A stretch of DNA of 64,000 nt, taken from Litchfieldia stipae (lineage in GTDB: Bacteria; Bacillota; Bacilli; Bacillales; Bacillaceae_L). The stretch lies in assembly GCF_014837155.1 (NCBI RefSeq), contig NZ_JACYHA010000016.1, positions 24,444 through 88,443 of the forward strand, given 5' to 3'. This document shows, in pieces, positions 18,624-26,925 of this stretch (position 1 is the first letter of the stretch; every line of letters begins with the position of its first letter). Made by a program: the position numbers and the translations under genes. The notes beneath the pieces were generated by a model, which saw only the letters and a list, made by a program, of their open reading frames with translations, was not told the DNA's origin and made no database searches.

Positions 18624-19628
18624 TTATACTACCTTATTCAGCTTAAAATCAGCTACTAGCTCACCGATTTTTTCTCCCCTTGCATTTTTAAGTGGTGGCT
18701 TCCGGTAGTCACTTAGGGCTTGTAGTTGTTCCGCACTGAGTAAGCCTAATTCACGTAAAACATGGATAGTCGCTGGATAAACTGCACGTTCGTTTCCATC
18801 CTTTATTTTCACCGCAATTCCTAATCCTGTTTCTTTGTCACCTAGACAGTACACACCTTCAGCCCCTACTTTTCCAAAGAATCTTCCATTTCCTATTCGC
18901 ATAAAGTCCGTGCAGAATCTGTTTGTTCCTGCAACCATTTCAGGTGCATTCATCATTGCATTCGTTATTCGGGTAACCATCTTCGCCCTTTTCTCTGAAA
19001 GTTTCGTTGTATCGGCCATTTTCGCATAACCAAATGCTATATTCTTCAATGGAAGACCATGAACTGGAACCCCACACCCATCTATTCCTATTTCGATTTG
19101 TTCCTTTAGATAGTCACACATCTCACTAACAGTCTCTAGTATTCGTTGCTGAAGTGGGTGGGTAAGTAAATAATAGGAAGCTAAGTCCTCATTCATATGC
19201 TTTGCGGTTGCTAGCATACCCGTGTGTTTTCCAGAACAATTATTATAAAGTGGAGTTAGCTCTTCTCCTGCTACTATTAATTTCTGATATGTCTCCTGAG
19301 AACGTGGGATATGAGTGCCGCATTGTAGTGCTTCTTTTTCGATTCCCATTCGCTTTAGGATATCTAGCACTCTATCAGTATGAATGCTTTCACTACTATG
19401 GGAGGCACAGCATAACGCTAAATCATGATCAGAAAACTGATAGTGATCGGCCGCCCCAGTTTCTACTACTGGAATAGCTTGAATTGGTTTCATTGAAGAG
19501 CGTGCAAATACCACCGCATCAGGATCACCCAGTGCATATAAGAGCTTTCCATTTGCATCAACAACCGCAATATGTCCTTGATGTGCACTTTCAACAATAT
19601 TGCCACGGTGAACATTTACTAGATTCAT
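18624..19628 (-). CDS. Asparaginase II family protein
   Basis: 334 residues of the family PF06089 type, which hydrolyses L-asparagine or a related amide; it is unrelated in fold to AnsA. Seen: VNVHRGNIVESAHQGH, ARSSMKPIQAIP, CCASHSSE, NNCSGKHTGML and GIDGCGVPVHGLP. AGGAG abuts the first possible ATG (19637) but stands 9 nt from the ATG at 19628, so the latter is chosen. Substrate is inferred from family only. Transcribed alone, convergent with the gene at 18019. Confidence 0.85.
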   Translation of the reverse strand: MNLVNVHRGNIVESAHQGHIAVVDANGKLLYALGDPDAVVFARSSMKPIQAIPVVETGAADHYQFSDHDLALCCASHSSESIHTDRVLDILKRMGIEKEALQCGTHIPRSQETYQKLIVAGEELTPLYNNCSGKHTGMLATAKHMNEDLASYYLLTHPLQQRILETVSEMCDYLKEQIEIGIDGCGVPVHGLPLKNIAFGYAKMADTTKLSEKRAKMVTRITNAMMNAPEMVAGTNRFCTDFMRIGNGRFFGKVGAEGVYCLGDKETGLGIAVKIKDGNERAVYPATIHVLRELGLLSAEQLQALSDYRKPPLKNARGEKIGELVADFKLNKVV

Positions 19629-19659
19629 CGCTTTCATCTCCTATGTTTTTAGTTGATTC

Positions 19660-19689
19660 TTATAAAAAAAGATGGTACTAGGACCACCT
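19660..19689 (-). terminator. Terminator of the multi-PAS kinase gene
   Basis: On the minus strand AAAGGTGGT and ACCATCTTT pair across a 6-nt loop, followed by a T run. Confidence 0.8.
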
Positions 19690-22600
19690 TTAGTTATGTT
19701 CATTGCTTTTTAATCGTGGAAGAGTAATCGTGATTTCAGTACCATCATGCTCAACACTGTTAATTTCCATCAATCCCTTATGATTCTCAATGATACTAAA
19801 GCATGTTGCCAGACCGAGCCCAGTCCCCTTTTCCTTGGTTGTAAAAAACGGTTGACCAAGATTTGGGATGTTTTTTTTGGGGATGCCTTCCCCATTATCT
19901 TTGATTGATAGAATCAGTGAATGCTTTTTCTCGGTTAATCGAACCTCAACTATTCCACCACCCGGCATGGCTTCTAAAGCATTTTTAAATAAATTTATAA
20001 ATACTTGCTTCAACTGACCTTCATGCCCAATGATATCCGTTTCAGCAGCGTCTATGTATTGGATAAGTTCAATATCATGTAAGATAGCTTGGGCAGAGTA
20101 TAGCTTCAACATATCAGTAACAATCGACTCAAGAGCTAGCTTCTTAAATTCTGTTTTCTTAGGCTTAGCTAAAAGTAAGAGCTCACTAATAATTGAATTA
20201 ATACGGTCGATTTCCGTTAATATGATTGGATAGTATCTTTCTTGATTGCTGCCTGATTGGTGGGCAAGCTGAATAAAACCTTTAATGCTCGTTAATGGAT
20301 TGCGTATTTCATGAGCAATGCCTGCAGCAAGCTCACCGGCTGCTGATAGCTTCTCAGCATGTATAAGTAATTCCTTACTTCTTTTCAATTCTGTGATATC
20401 ACGAAGTATGATTTGTGCGGCTTTTTCACCTTCGAATGTTGTTGGTACGACATTAATTTGGACATCAATCGTCTCACCTGAAAACGTTAATAATCGCACT
20501 TCCATGTTTTCTACAAGATAATGATTATAAATCGTGCTTCGAATCGCTTCATATACATAATGATATTCTGGATCAATCCTATCAAAGATAGATTGATGAT
20601 AGAGGTCTTCTTTTGTTTCAGCACCAAATAGTTGGACAACCCGTTTATTCACATAGAGCAATCGTTCTTCATTAAAAATCAGGACAGCTTCTGGTAGATT
20701 TTCAATTAAATTACGATACTTTTCTTCACTTTTTTGAAGTGCCAGCTCCACCCGTTTTCGATTACTAATATCACGAGCAATCGCACTAATATATATTTCA
20801 TCCTCTGTCTGCCAATAATTGAAAGACACCTCAAGAGGAATTTCTTCCCCATTCTTATTTACTCCTGTTATTTCAATCGGCTTCCCTATAAATGCTTCAT
20901 ATTGATTTCCGATGAAATCTTTCAATAAGCCTTGATGCTTATTCAAGAAATCCTTCGAGACTGTAATCTCGATTCCTTGCCCAATCGCTTCTTCTTGACT
21001 ATAGCCAAAAATGGCTTCTGCTCGTTTGTTCCATGACACAATCTTCGTTTGATGATCAGTAATGATAATCGCTTCAGAGGCAGATTCAACAACTGAGCGG
21101 AACTTCATTTCAGAATTTTCGAGCTCCTTAAGTGCATGTTGTTGTTCCGTAATATCTTTTGCGATGCCATATACACCAACAATCTCACCGTCAATTTTGA
21201 TCGGCATTTTTTTTACATTTAAATAAACCCTTTGCCCATTCTTATGAACGATGGTTACTTCAAAATTTTGCGCGTCTCCATTTGCCGCATGATGAAAATG
21301 ATTGTATACCCGCTTTTGATCCTCTGGTTTAATAAAGATGGGCGCGACCATTTGTTGAAGCTCCTTTCGTGTATATCCCGTCAGCTCAATCAATTGATCA
21401 TTCACCTTCACAAATCTCCCATTTAAATCTAACGAATATACACCATCAGGATTGTGCATAAAGAGTGATTTATAGCGTTGTTCACTTTGCTTTAACAGTC
21501 TTTCTGAACGCTTCCGCTCGGAAATATCCCTTGATACAACTAACACTTGATCTACTTCTCCATCCGCTTTTATTAATGGAGTTAAAGCCGCCTCAAACCA
21601 AATCCATTCTCCCTTCACATTCTTTGTACGATACTCAATATTTTGATTAGTCTTCGTTTCGACCGCTAGATTGAATACATGAATGGCATTTGGCAGGTCT
21701 TCTGGATAGATGATCTTCATTGATTGTGATCCTTCTAAATCCTCTACCCTTAATCCTAAAACTGATTTGATCGAGGGAGAACAATATTGAATGATATAGT
21801 TTCGATCAATGATTTTGATTAAGTCTGTCATGTTTTCAGAAATAAGGTTAAATTTCGTTTCGGTTTCAATCAGTTTTTGTTGCTGGATTCGATCCTTTTC
21901 AATCGCAATACTACACAAATAGCTTGATAGTTCGATCAATTGATTATCAAGCTCATTCGGAGTTCTTTTATCATGATAGTAAAAGGCAAAAGTACCAAGT
22001 ACGGTTCCATTCGAGTCAATAACTGGTGTAGCTAAGGCCGATTGAAAACCTTGCTTTCTTAAGGTTGCTTGAACCGTTGCAGATAATGAAGCTGTTTCAA
22101 AATCATCAATAAATACGTTCCTATTCAAGTAGGCAGCTTTGCCACACCCTTCTGCATATGGACCAATTTGTATATTGTTGATTTGTTGGGTAAATTCCTC
22201 AGGCAATGATGGTGCGGCCTTCACCTGTAGATATTCACCTGTTTGATCCAATAATAAAACCGAACAGTATCCATTCCTTGAGTGTTCTTCAATAAATTCC
22301 GCGATCTTATGTAATACATCATGCAAAGGCTTTCCTTTTGCGATCATCTCAAGAATGATCCGCTGACAGGCTAAGACCTTGTTCTTCATGATTTCGTTTG
22401 TCACATCTACCAGATAGATAGGAGAATCCCCTATTCCTGGATAGACCCTGAATTCAAACCACCTATTGAGCTGAGGAATATACTCTTGGAAGTGGAGCAA
22501 TTTGTGCTCGTCAATGGTTTTTTTTAGCATGGTTAAATGAGGAGAAAACTGTAATTCTGGAATTAGTTCAATTATGTTTCTACCAATCAACTTTTCCATT

Positions 22601-22710
22601 GGTTGCCCAATGAGCTTCTCTGTTTCCGCATTGCAATAAATGAGCTCCAGTTCTGCATTTAACGCAAGAAAAGATGCATTTAAACCCTCAATACGTTGAG
22701 TCGTATTCAT
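19690..22710 (-). CDS. Multi-PAS/GAF sensor histidine kinase (sporulation-kinase type)
   Basis: About 1006 residues with no obvious membrane helix: an N-terminal PAS, a GAF domain (about 130-290), four further PAS/PAC modules (about 300-780), then HisKA with HEIRNPLTSIKGF (His near 800) and HATPase_c with NLFKNALEAMP, NGEGIP and GTGLGLA. The kinase core resembles B. subtilis KinA/KinE-type kinases that feed Spo0F; the input is unknown and the partner is not encoded nearby. The frame opens 30 codons earlier, but AGGTGAGGGG marks the ATG at 22710. Orphan gene with its own terminator. Confidence 0.92.
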   Translation of the reverse strand: MNTTQRIEGLNASFLALNAELELIYCNAETEKLIGQPMEKLIGRNIIELIPELQFSPHLTMLKKTIDEHKLLHFQEYIPQLNRWFEFRVYPGIGDSPIYLVDVTNEIMKNKVLACQRIILEMIAKGKPLHDVLHKIAEFIEEHSRNGYCSVLLLDQTGEYLQVKAAPSLPEEFTQQINNIQIGPYAEGCGKAAYLNRNVFIDDFETASLSATVQATLRKQGFQSALATPVIDSNGTVLGTFAFYYHDKRTPNELDNQLIELSSYLCSIAIEKDRIQQQKLIETETKFNLISENMTDLIKIIDRNYIIQYCSPSIKSVLGLRVEDLEGSQSMKIIYPEDLPNAIHVFNLAVETKTNQNIEYRTKNVKGEWIWFEAALTPLIKADGEVDQVLVVSRDISERKRSERLLKQSEQRYKSLFMHNPDGVYSLDLNGRFVKVNDQLIELTGYTRKELQQMVAPIFIKPEDQKRVYNHFHHAANGDAQNFEVTIVHKNGQRVYLNVKKMPIKIDGEIVGVYGIAKDITEQQHALKELENSEMKFRSVVESASEAIIITDHQTKIVSWNKRAEAIFGYSQEEAIGQGIEITVSKDFLNKHQGLLKDFIGNQYEAFIGKPIEITGVNKNGEEIPLEVSFNYWQTEDEIYISAIARDISNRKRVELALQKSEEKYRNLIENLPEAVLIFNEERLLYVNKRVVQLFGAETKEDLYHQSIFDRIDPEYHYVYEAIRSTIYNHYLVENMEVRLLTFSGETIDVQINVVPTTFEGEKAAQIILRDITELKRSKELLIHAEKLSAAGELAAGIAHEIRNPLTSIKGFIQLAHQSGSNQERYYPIILTEIDRINSIISELLLLAKPKKTEFKKLALESIVTDMLKLYSAQAILHDIELIQYIDAAETDIIGHEGQLKQVFINLFKNALEAMPGGGIVEVRLTEKKHSLILSIKDNGEGIPKKNIPNLGQPFFTTKEKGTGLGLATCFSIIENHKGLMEINSVEHDGTEITITLPRLKSNEHN

Positions 22711-22902
22711 CAAGATCCCCTCACCTATTACGATACATTTTTCTACAAATTTCTTCTCTATAGTTGTAGTATAACGAAATATATTAAATTTTTCGACCAT
22801 TTATTTTCCAACATTTTTCATATTGCAATAATAGGATGAGTTTCTTATGAGCTGCTTTTGAAAATGAGGTGACGTTGATAGGAGAGTTTGCAAATTAATA
22901 GT

Positions 22903-22976
22903 CGCAGCCTAAATACACTTCGCGTCCGGCGGGGCCAACGCATCCCGCAGGAGTCTACGTGTATTCAGACTGCTAG
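22903..22976. repeat. REP-A dispersed palindromic repeat
   Basis: Inverse orientation: CGCAGCCTAAATACACTT at one end and GTGTATTCAGACTGC at the other, with CATCCCGCAGGAGTCT inside. Confidence 0.8.
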
Positions 22977-22990
22977 AATGTTATTTCTTA

Positions 22991-23413
22991 TTACAGATTG
23001 AACAACAAAAATATAAAAGGTAATGCATCCACTCTTTTATTCATAAAAAAGGAGTTAAGTAGTTTAATATATTTGGTAAATGGCAAGAAAATGAATAGAG
23101 AACAAAGACTTAGCAAATGTAATTTAAACAAAAATGGTGTTGCTTCGATTAGGCTTAAGCTTGGATTCAAGGTAACCAAATTGAAAAGCCATTCAAATGC
23201 ATGTAGTTGAGTTTGTAGAACGAATGAAGAATATACACCCGTTCCAAGCGCAACAATCACGAGCAGAGAAACACAAGCATTTTTCCAACAAACAACTTGT
23301 TTGTTATCACCATAGTTCTCTTGACTCTCATATTGCCAGATCAACCCCATCACTAATATTGCAATTGAAGAATAAGGTAATGCTATCCATAGTAAACCTT
23401 GTAACATATCCAT
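22991..23413 (-). CDS. Shortened NarI-like (nitrate reductase gamma) membrane protein
   Basis: 140 residues against about 225 for NarI. The first helix (LLWIALPYSSIAILVMGLIWQYE) matches the NarI start, and the last part (NPSLSLIEATPFLFKLH and FLPFTKYIKLL) matches the NarI C-terminal helices. The middle helices that carry two haem-ligand histidines are missing, and the final ligand (NarI xxVHxFS) is replaced by lysine. Only one equivalent His (FKLH) remains, so it should not bind haem b. GGAGGTGG marks the ATG at 23413. It follows the Crp/Fnr gene by 65 bp. Either a decayed narI or a protein with a new role. Confidence 0.7.
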   Translation of the reverse strand: MDMLQGLLWIALPYSSIAILVMGLIWQYESQENYGDNKQVVCWKNACVSLLVIVALGTGVYSSFVLQTQLHAFEWLFNLVTLNPSLSLIEATPFLFKLHLLSLCSLFIFLPFTKYIKLLNSFFMNKRVDALPFIFLLFNL

Positions 23414-23478
23414 CTTGCCACCTCCAGGCATATAAACACCATTTCATTTTTTGACCAATGAGACTGACTCCTGGCCCA

Positions 23479-24189
23479 TTAACACATTGAATATAATTTC
23501 TCCGGTCTGATGATGACGATTTGTTTGCTGATGATATCAATGATCCCTTCTTTTCTCCATGTATTTAGGAGGCGATTGACGCTTTCTCTTGTTGAGCCAA
23601 TAAAATCAGCAATTTCTTTATTTGTTAGTTCGATGTTCAGAAGAATGCCGTCACTGCATTTCACTCCGTAGCTTTGACTCATTCGAAGCAATGTAGAAGC
23701 TAATGTGCCTGATTTATCATAGAAAAGTACATCATGTAGCTTCATTTGTGTTACTTGGTTCATCCAGCCTAAATAACTCATAAATTCAACGGCAAAGCTG
23801 CCAAATTGATAGAGAAGCTTTTTTAAATCGGTCAGATGAACTGCACTTACTTCCCCATCGACTGTTACTTCTGCACGATAACGATAGTAAGCTTGATCTT
23901 CAAATCCACCAAATTCGCCTAGTAGACAGCCAGCTTCCTTAATCCCTAAGAGAAATTCCTTCCCTGCTTCAGTAGAAGTGCGGAGCTTAATTTGCCCTGA
24001 ATTAATGAAATATAATTTATCAGTTGCTTCCCCCTCCCAGAATAAATGGGAGCCTGCTTTCACTGCCTTTGGACGCATGATTTCTTTTAATTTATTTAAA
24101 TTATCATTAGACAAGAATGCACTAATATCTCCATTGAATGTATCTACAAGACTTTGTTTCTCATATTGATTTTGAATAGCCATTGCCAT
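23479..24189 (-). CDS. Crp/Fnr family transcription regulator
   Basis: 236 residues: a cyclic-nucleotide-fold domain (about 20-145), a long dimer helix, and a winged HTH containing LTNKEIADFIGSTRESVNRLL. The segment TLLRMSQSYGVKCSDGILLNIELTN is very like B. subtilis Fnr. Unlike that Fnr, it has no C-terminal cysteine cluster for a [4Fe-4S] centre and ends with a single Cys, so direct oxygen sensing of the Bacillus type is doubtful. It is divergent from the nreA-like gene and followed by the NarI-like gene, so control of anaerobic or nitrate genes is the likely job (inference). Confidence 0.88.
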   Translation of the reverse strand: MAMAIQNQYEKQSLVDTFNGDISAFLSNDNLNKLKEIMRPKAVKAGSHLFWEGEATDKLYFINSGQIKLRTSTEAGKEFLLGIKEAGCLLGEFGGFEDQAYYRYRAEVTVDGEVSAVHLTDLKKLLYQFGSFAVEFMSYLGWMNQVTQMKLHDVLFYDKSGTLASTLLRMSQSYGVKCSDGILLNIELTNKEIADFIGSTRESVNRLLNTWRKEGIIDIISKQIVIIRPEKLYSMC

Positions 24190-24486
24190 TTCTCTTCATC
24201 CCCTCATGTGAAACGTTTGTACCCTAATCATATCGTTTGTGTCTAAATTGTGTAATCGGGATAATTACTGAACTTTACCTATCCATTTCCCTGAGTTTTC
24301 AATGCTCAATTTACTTAGAGCTGTTCATAAAAAAGCCACACAATCCCTTTTATCAGCGCTTTTTCTTCAAATGATGAGATAACTTTAGGGGAATTCCCCG
24401 ACTTACTTTTTACATTAAAAAGATTAAAATGAGTGTAGTAAGCTAACCCTTAGGGCGAGAATGGTTCTAGCCGAGGAGAGAAGAAC
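24190..24486. promoter_or_regulatory. Divergent regulatory region between Crp/Fnr and nreA-like genes
   Basis: No ORF. It must contain both promoters. I found no clean TGTGA-N6-TCACA Fnr box, only half-site-like TGTGA at about 24204 and TGTGT. Confidence 0.4.
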
Positions 24487-24933
24487 ATGGAAAAATTAAA
24501 TGTTGATATACTTGAACAATTAAATGAGATTCGATTGAAGACATCTAGTGATTTTTCCGCGGTGGCTTATCTCTATAAAGAATCACTCATGATTCACTGG
24601 GCATTTGCATCAGGAAATCTTAATGAACGTTATAAAAGCATGCAATCAAGACCTGGCAAAGGTGTTGCAGGCTTAGTGATTCGTGCAGACCGAGCAATGA
24701 TCTTAGATGACTCAGTGCCAAATCTTCATGTCAAACGATTAGAAGACCCGATGATGTGTGCCGAAAATCTTCTTGCTGCCGTTGGGGTACCAGTGAAGAC
24801 TTTAGGACGTACGAATGGAGTTCTGTTTGTAGGTTCAAGAGAACAAAAAACGTACACAGAGCAGGATATAGAAATGATGAATGAGTTAGCTAAAAACATG
24901 GGAGGATCAGCCGAACAGCTGAAGGTGAACTGA
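24487..24933 (+). CDS. nreA: NreA-like GAF-domain (nitrate receptor) protein
   Basis: 148 residues, a single GAF domain (PGKGVAGLVIRADRAMILDD, AVGVPVKTLGRTNGVLFVGS). In Staphylococcus, NreA binds nitrate and restrains NreB phosphorylation. Length, domain and the two-component genes that follow support the same role here. A strong GGAGAGAAGAAC site precedes the ATG. Unlike the staphylococcal nreABC layout, a terminator stands between this gene and the two-component genes. Ligand binding is inferred from family and context. Confidence 0.75.
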   Translation: MEKLNVDILEQLNEIRLKTSSDFSAVAYLYKESLMIHWAFASGNLNERYKSMQSRPGKGVAGLVIRADRAMILDDSVPNLHVKRLEDPMMCAENLLAAVGVPVKTLGRTNGVLFVGSREQKTYTEQDIEMMNELAKNMGGSAEQLKVN

Positions 24934-24969
24934 TTCCCACTCTTCCTATGATGAATAAAGGCGATTTAG

Positions 24970-25000
24970 TGAATCCATATTGATAGGATTCTTTTTTTTT
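24970..25000 (+). terminator. Terminator/attenuator after nreA
   Basis: GAATCC and GGATTC close a 9-nt loop and are followed by nine T, 70 bp before the response regulator gene. Confidence 0.8.
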
Positions 25001-25067
25001 ACTATGATAGTAGTAGTAATGACGAATATCACACCCAGGTGGGATGCCGTCTTGAGGGAGTGAAATC

Positions 25068-25721
25068 ATGATAAAGCTTATCGTTGTCGATGATCACGTT
25101 GTTGTACGATCTGGGCTAATGATGCTATTAAATGGAAAGAACGAGATGGAAGTCATCGGTGAAGCAGCGGACGGAGATGAAGCGATTCAAAAAGCGGCCG
25201 AACTTAAGCCAGATGTAATCTTAATGGACTTAAGTATGCCTCATGGCAAGGACGGATTAACTGCAACAAAAGAGTTAAAAGAGCTTATGCCAGATATCGC
25301 GATCTTAATTTTAACGATGCATGATGATGAAGAGTATTTATTCCGTGCCATTCATGCTGGTGCTTCTGGCTATATTTTAAAAAGTGCTCCACACGAAGAA
25401 CTCATCTCAGCGATTACCTCGGTTGCAACTGGCAATGCGTATTTAAATCCAAATGCGACAAGGAAATTAATGAGTGAATACATCGATCGAATGAAAAATG
25501 GAGAATCCTCCAGTACGTTTGATTTATTATCTGACCGTGAAAAAGAAATCCTTGAATGGATTGCAAAAGGCTATTCGAACAAGGAAATCGCTCAAAATTT
25601 AATTATCAGTGTAAAAACGGTGGAATCACATAAAAGTAATTTAATGGAGAAACTAGGAATCAAGTCTCGACCAGAGTTAGTGAAATATGCAATGAAGAAA
25701 GGATTGCTTCACTTTGAATAA
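25068..25721 (+). CDS. nreC: NarL/NreC-type response regulator
   Basis: 217 residues: a receiver domain with phospho-acceptor Asp54 (VILMDLSMP) and acidic pocket VVDDH, and a LuxR-type HTH (SDREKEILEWIAKGYSNKEIA). Such regulators activate nitrate/nitrite respiration genes in staphylococci. GAGGGAGTGAAATC precedes the ATG. Its last eight bases overlap the kinase gene, so the two proteins are made together and are surely a cognate pair. Confidence 0.88.
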   Translation: MIKLIVVDDHVVVRSGLMMLLNGKNEMEVIGEAADGDEAIQKAAELKPDVILMDLSMPHGKDGLTATKELKELMPDIAILILTMHDDEEYLFRAIHAGASGYILKSAPHEELISAITSVATGNAYLNPNATRKLMSEYIDRMKNGESSSTFDLLSDREKEILEWIAKGYSNKEIAQNLIISVKTVESHKSNLMEKLGIKSRPELVKYAMKKGLLHFE

Positions 25722-26826
25722 ACTTGAAAGATTAAAGCAGCTAACTAATAATGTCGGACCGAATGTGATTGAGCTTCTTTCTACTCTTGATCACCAAATC
25801 GAGGATTCTGAATTTCGAACTGAATTAAAGCATTCGCTTGAGCATCTAACAGACCTAAAGTTTGCCTTAGATGAATCCTCAATTGTCGCTGTGACGGATA
25901 AAAAAGGGAAGATCCAGTATGTGAACCACAAGTTTTGTGAAATCTCAAAGTATAGCTATGATGAATTAATTGGACAAGATCATCGAATTATTAATTCTGG
26001 TCATCACTCCAAAGAGTTCATGAGGGATTTGTGGACAACGATTAAAAAAGGTGAGGTCTGGCGTGGTGAGATTAAAAACCGTGCAAAGGACGGCACGTTT
26101 TATTGGGTGAATACAACGATTGTTCCCTTCTTAGATGAACAAGGACAGCCTTATCAATATTTAGCTGTTCGTAGTGAGGTCACGAAGCTGAAGCAGGTCG
26201 AAGAAGAATTAAAGCAGATGATGAATAAGGTTATGGTCATTCAAGAAGAGGAACGAAAACGATTTTCTCGTGAGCTCCATGATGGAATTGGTCAAAGTCT
26301 CTTCTCATTGCTGATTCAAATGGATCGCCGCATGAATGAAGCTGAAGGTGATACCTCAGACCTAGAGCAGCTTCGCCAAGAAGTAGTCTATGTGATTGAA
26401 GAGGTTCGTGGACTTGCTTGGGAAATGCGTCCTTCTGTTCTTGATGATCTCGGAGTTGTTCCTGCGATTCGAAAATATATTGATAACTATGCCCAGCATT
26501 ATGGCATCCGTGTTCAATTTGAGACAAATCTCCGGAAGCGCTTGGATGTTCATAAGGAAACAGTGATTTATCGCGTGATCCAAGAAGCACTCACGAATAT
26601 TGGGAAATATGCTGATGTATCTGAAGCTACAGTGAACCTGATTGAACAGGACAATCAGATTGAAATCATGATCCATGATCAAGGAAAAGGATTTACTCGT
26701 GACAGAAGTAGTAAAGGCGTAGGATTATTTAGCATCGAAGAACGTGCTCGCGGTGTTCAGGGTGATGCTTACATCGAATCTGAACCTGGAAAAGGGACAA
26801 CGATTACCGTCACTCTTCCTATTTAA
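25714..26826 (+). CDS. NreB-like PAS sensor histidine kinase (HisKA_3), cytoplasmic
   Basis: 370 residues without membrane helices. One PAS domain (about 50-165: GKIQYVNHKFCEISKYSYDE... HRIINSGHH... GEVWRGEIKNRAKDG) leads to HisKA_3 with RELHDGIGQSL (His189) and HATPase_c (EALTNIGKYADV, GKGFT, GVGLFSIEERA). In Staphylococcus NreB the PAS carries four cysteines for an oxygen-sensing [4Fe-4S] cluster; here the PAS has one. The motif pattern is closer to NifL/Aer-type PAS, which bind FAD (inference). It starts with TTG overlapping nreC. Confidence 0.87.
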   Translation: MNKLERLKQLTNNVGPNVIELLSTLDHQIEDSEFRTELKHSLEHLTDLKFALDESSIVAVTDKKGKIQYVNHKFCEISKYSYDELIGQDHRIINSGHHSKEFMRDLWTTIKKGEVWRGEIKNRAKDGTFYWVNTTIVPFLDEQGQPYQYLAVRSEVTKLKQVEEELKQMMNKVMVIQEEERKRFSRELHDGIGQSLFSLLIQMDRRMNEAEGDTSDLEQLRQEVVYVIEEVRGLAWEMRPSVLDDLGVVPAIRKYIDNYAQHYGIRVQFETNLRKRLDVHKETVIYRVIQEALTNIGKYADVSEATVNLIEQDNQIEIMIHDQGKGFTRDRSSKGVGLFSIEERARGVQGDAYIESEPGKGTTITVTLPI

Positions 26827-26828
26827 TA

Positions 26829-26925
26829 CAGGTGCCAGGCACCGCAAGTGGGAATAGTTTTGTCCCGCCGCGATGCCTCCCGCACCCTCAGTGGGACGTT
26901 TTTTGTCCCATTTTTTTATTAATAA
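26829..26925. repeat. REP-B dispersed hairpin repeat
   Basis: Contains GGTGCCAGGCACC, then GTGGGAATAGTTTTGTCCC, then GTGGGACGTTTTTTGTCCC. The same building blocks occur at 40268-40331, 51027-51063 and 51358-51400, always at gene ends. Confidence 0.75.
26896..26923 (+). terminator. Terminator of the nreC-nreB operon built from a REP-B hairpin
   Basis: AGTGGGAC and GTCCCA form the stem, followed by seven T. It overlaps the last codons of the convergent ROK gene. Confidence 0.85.
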
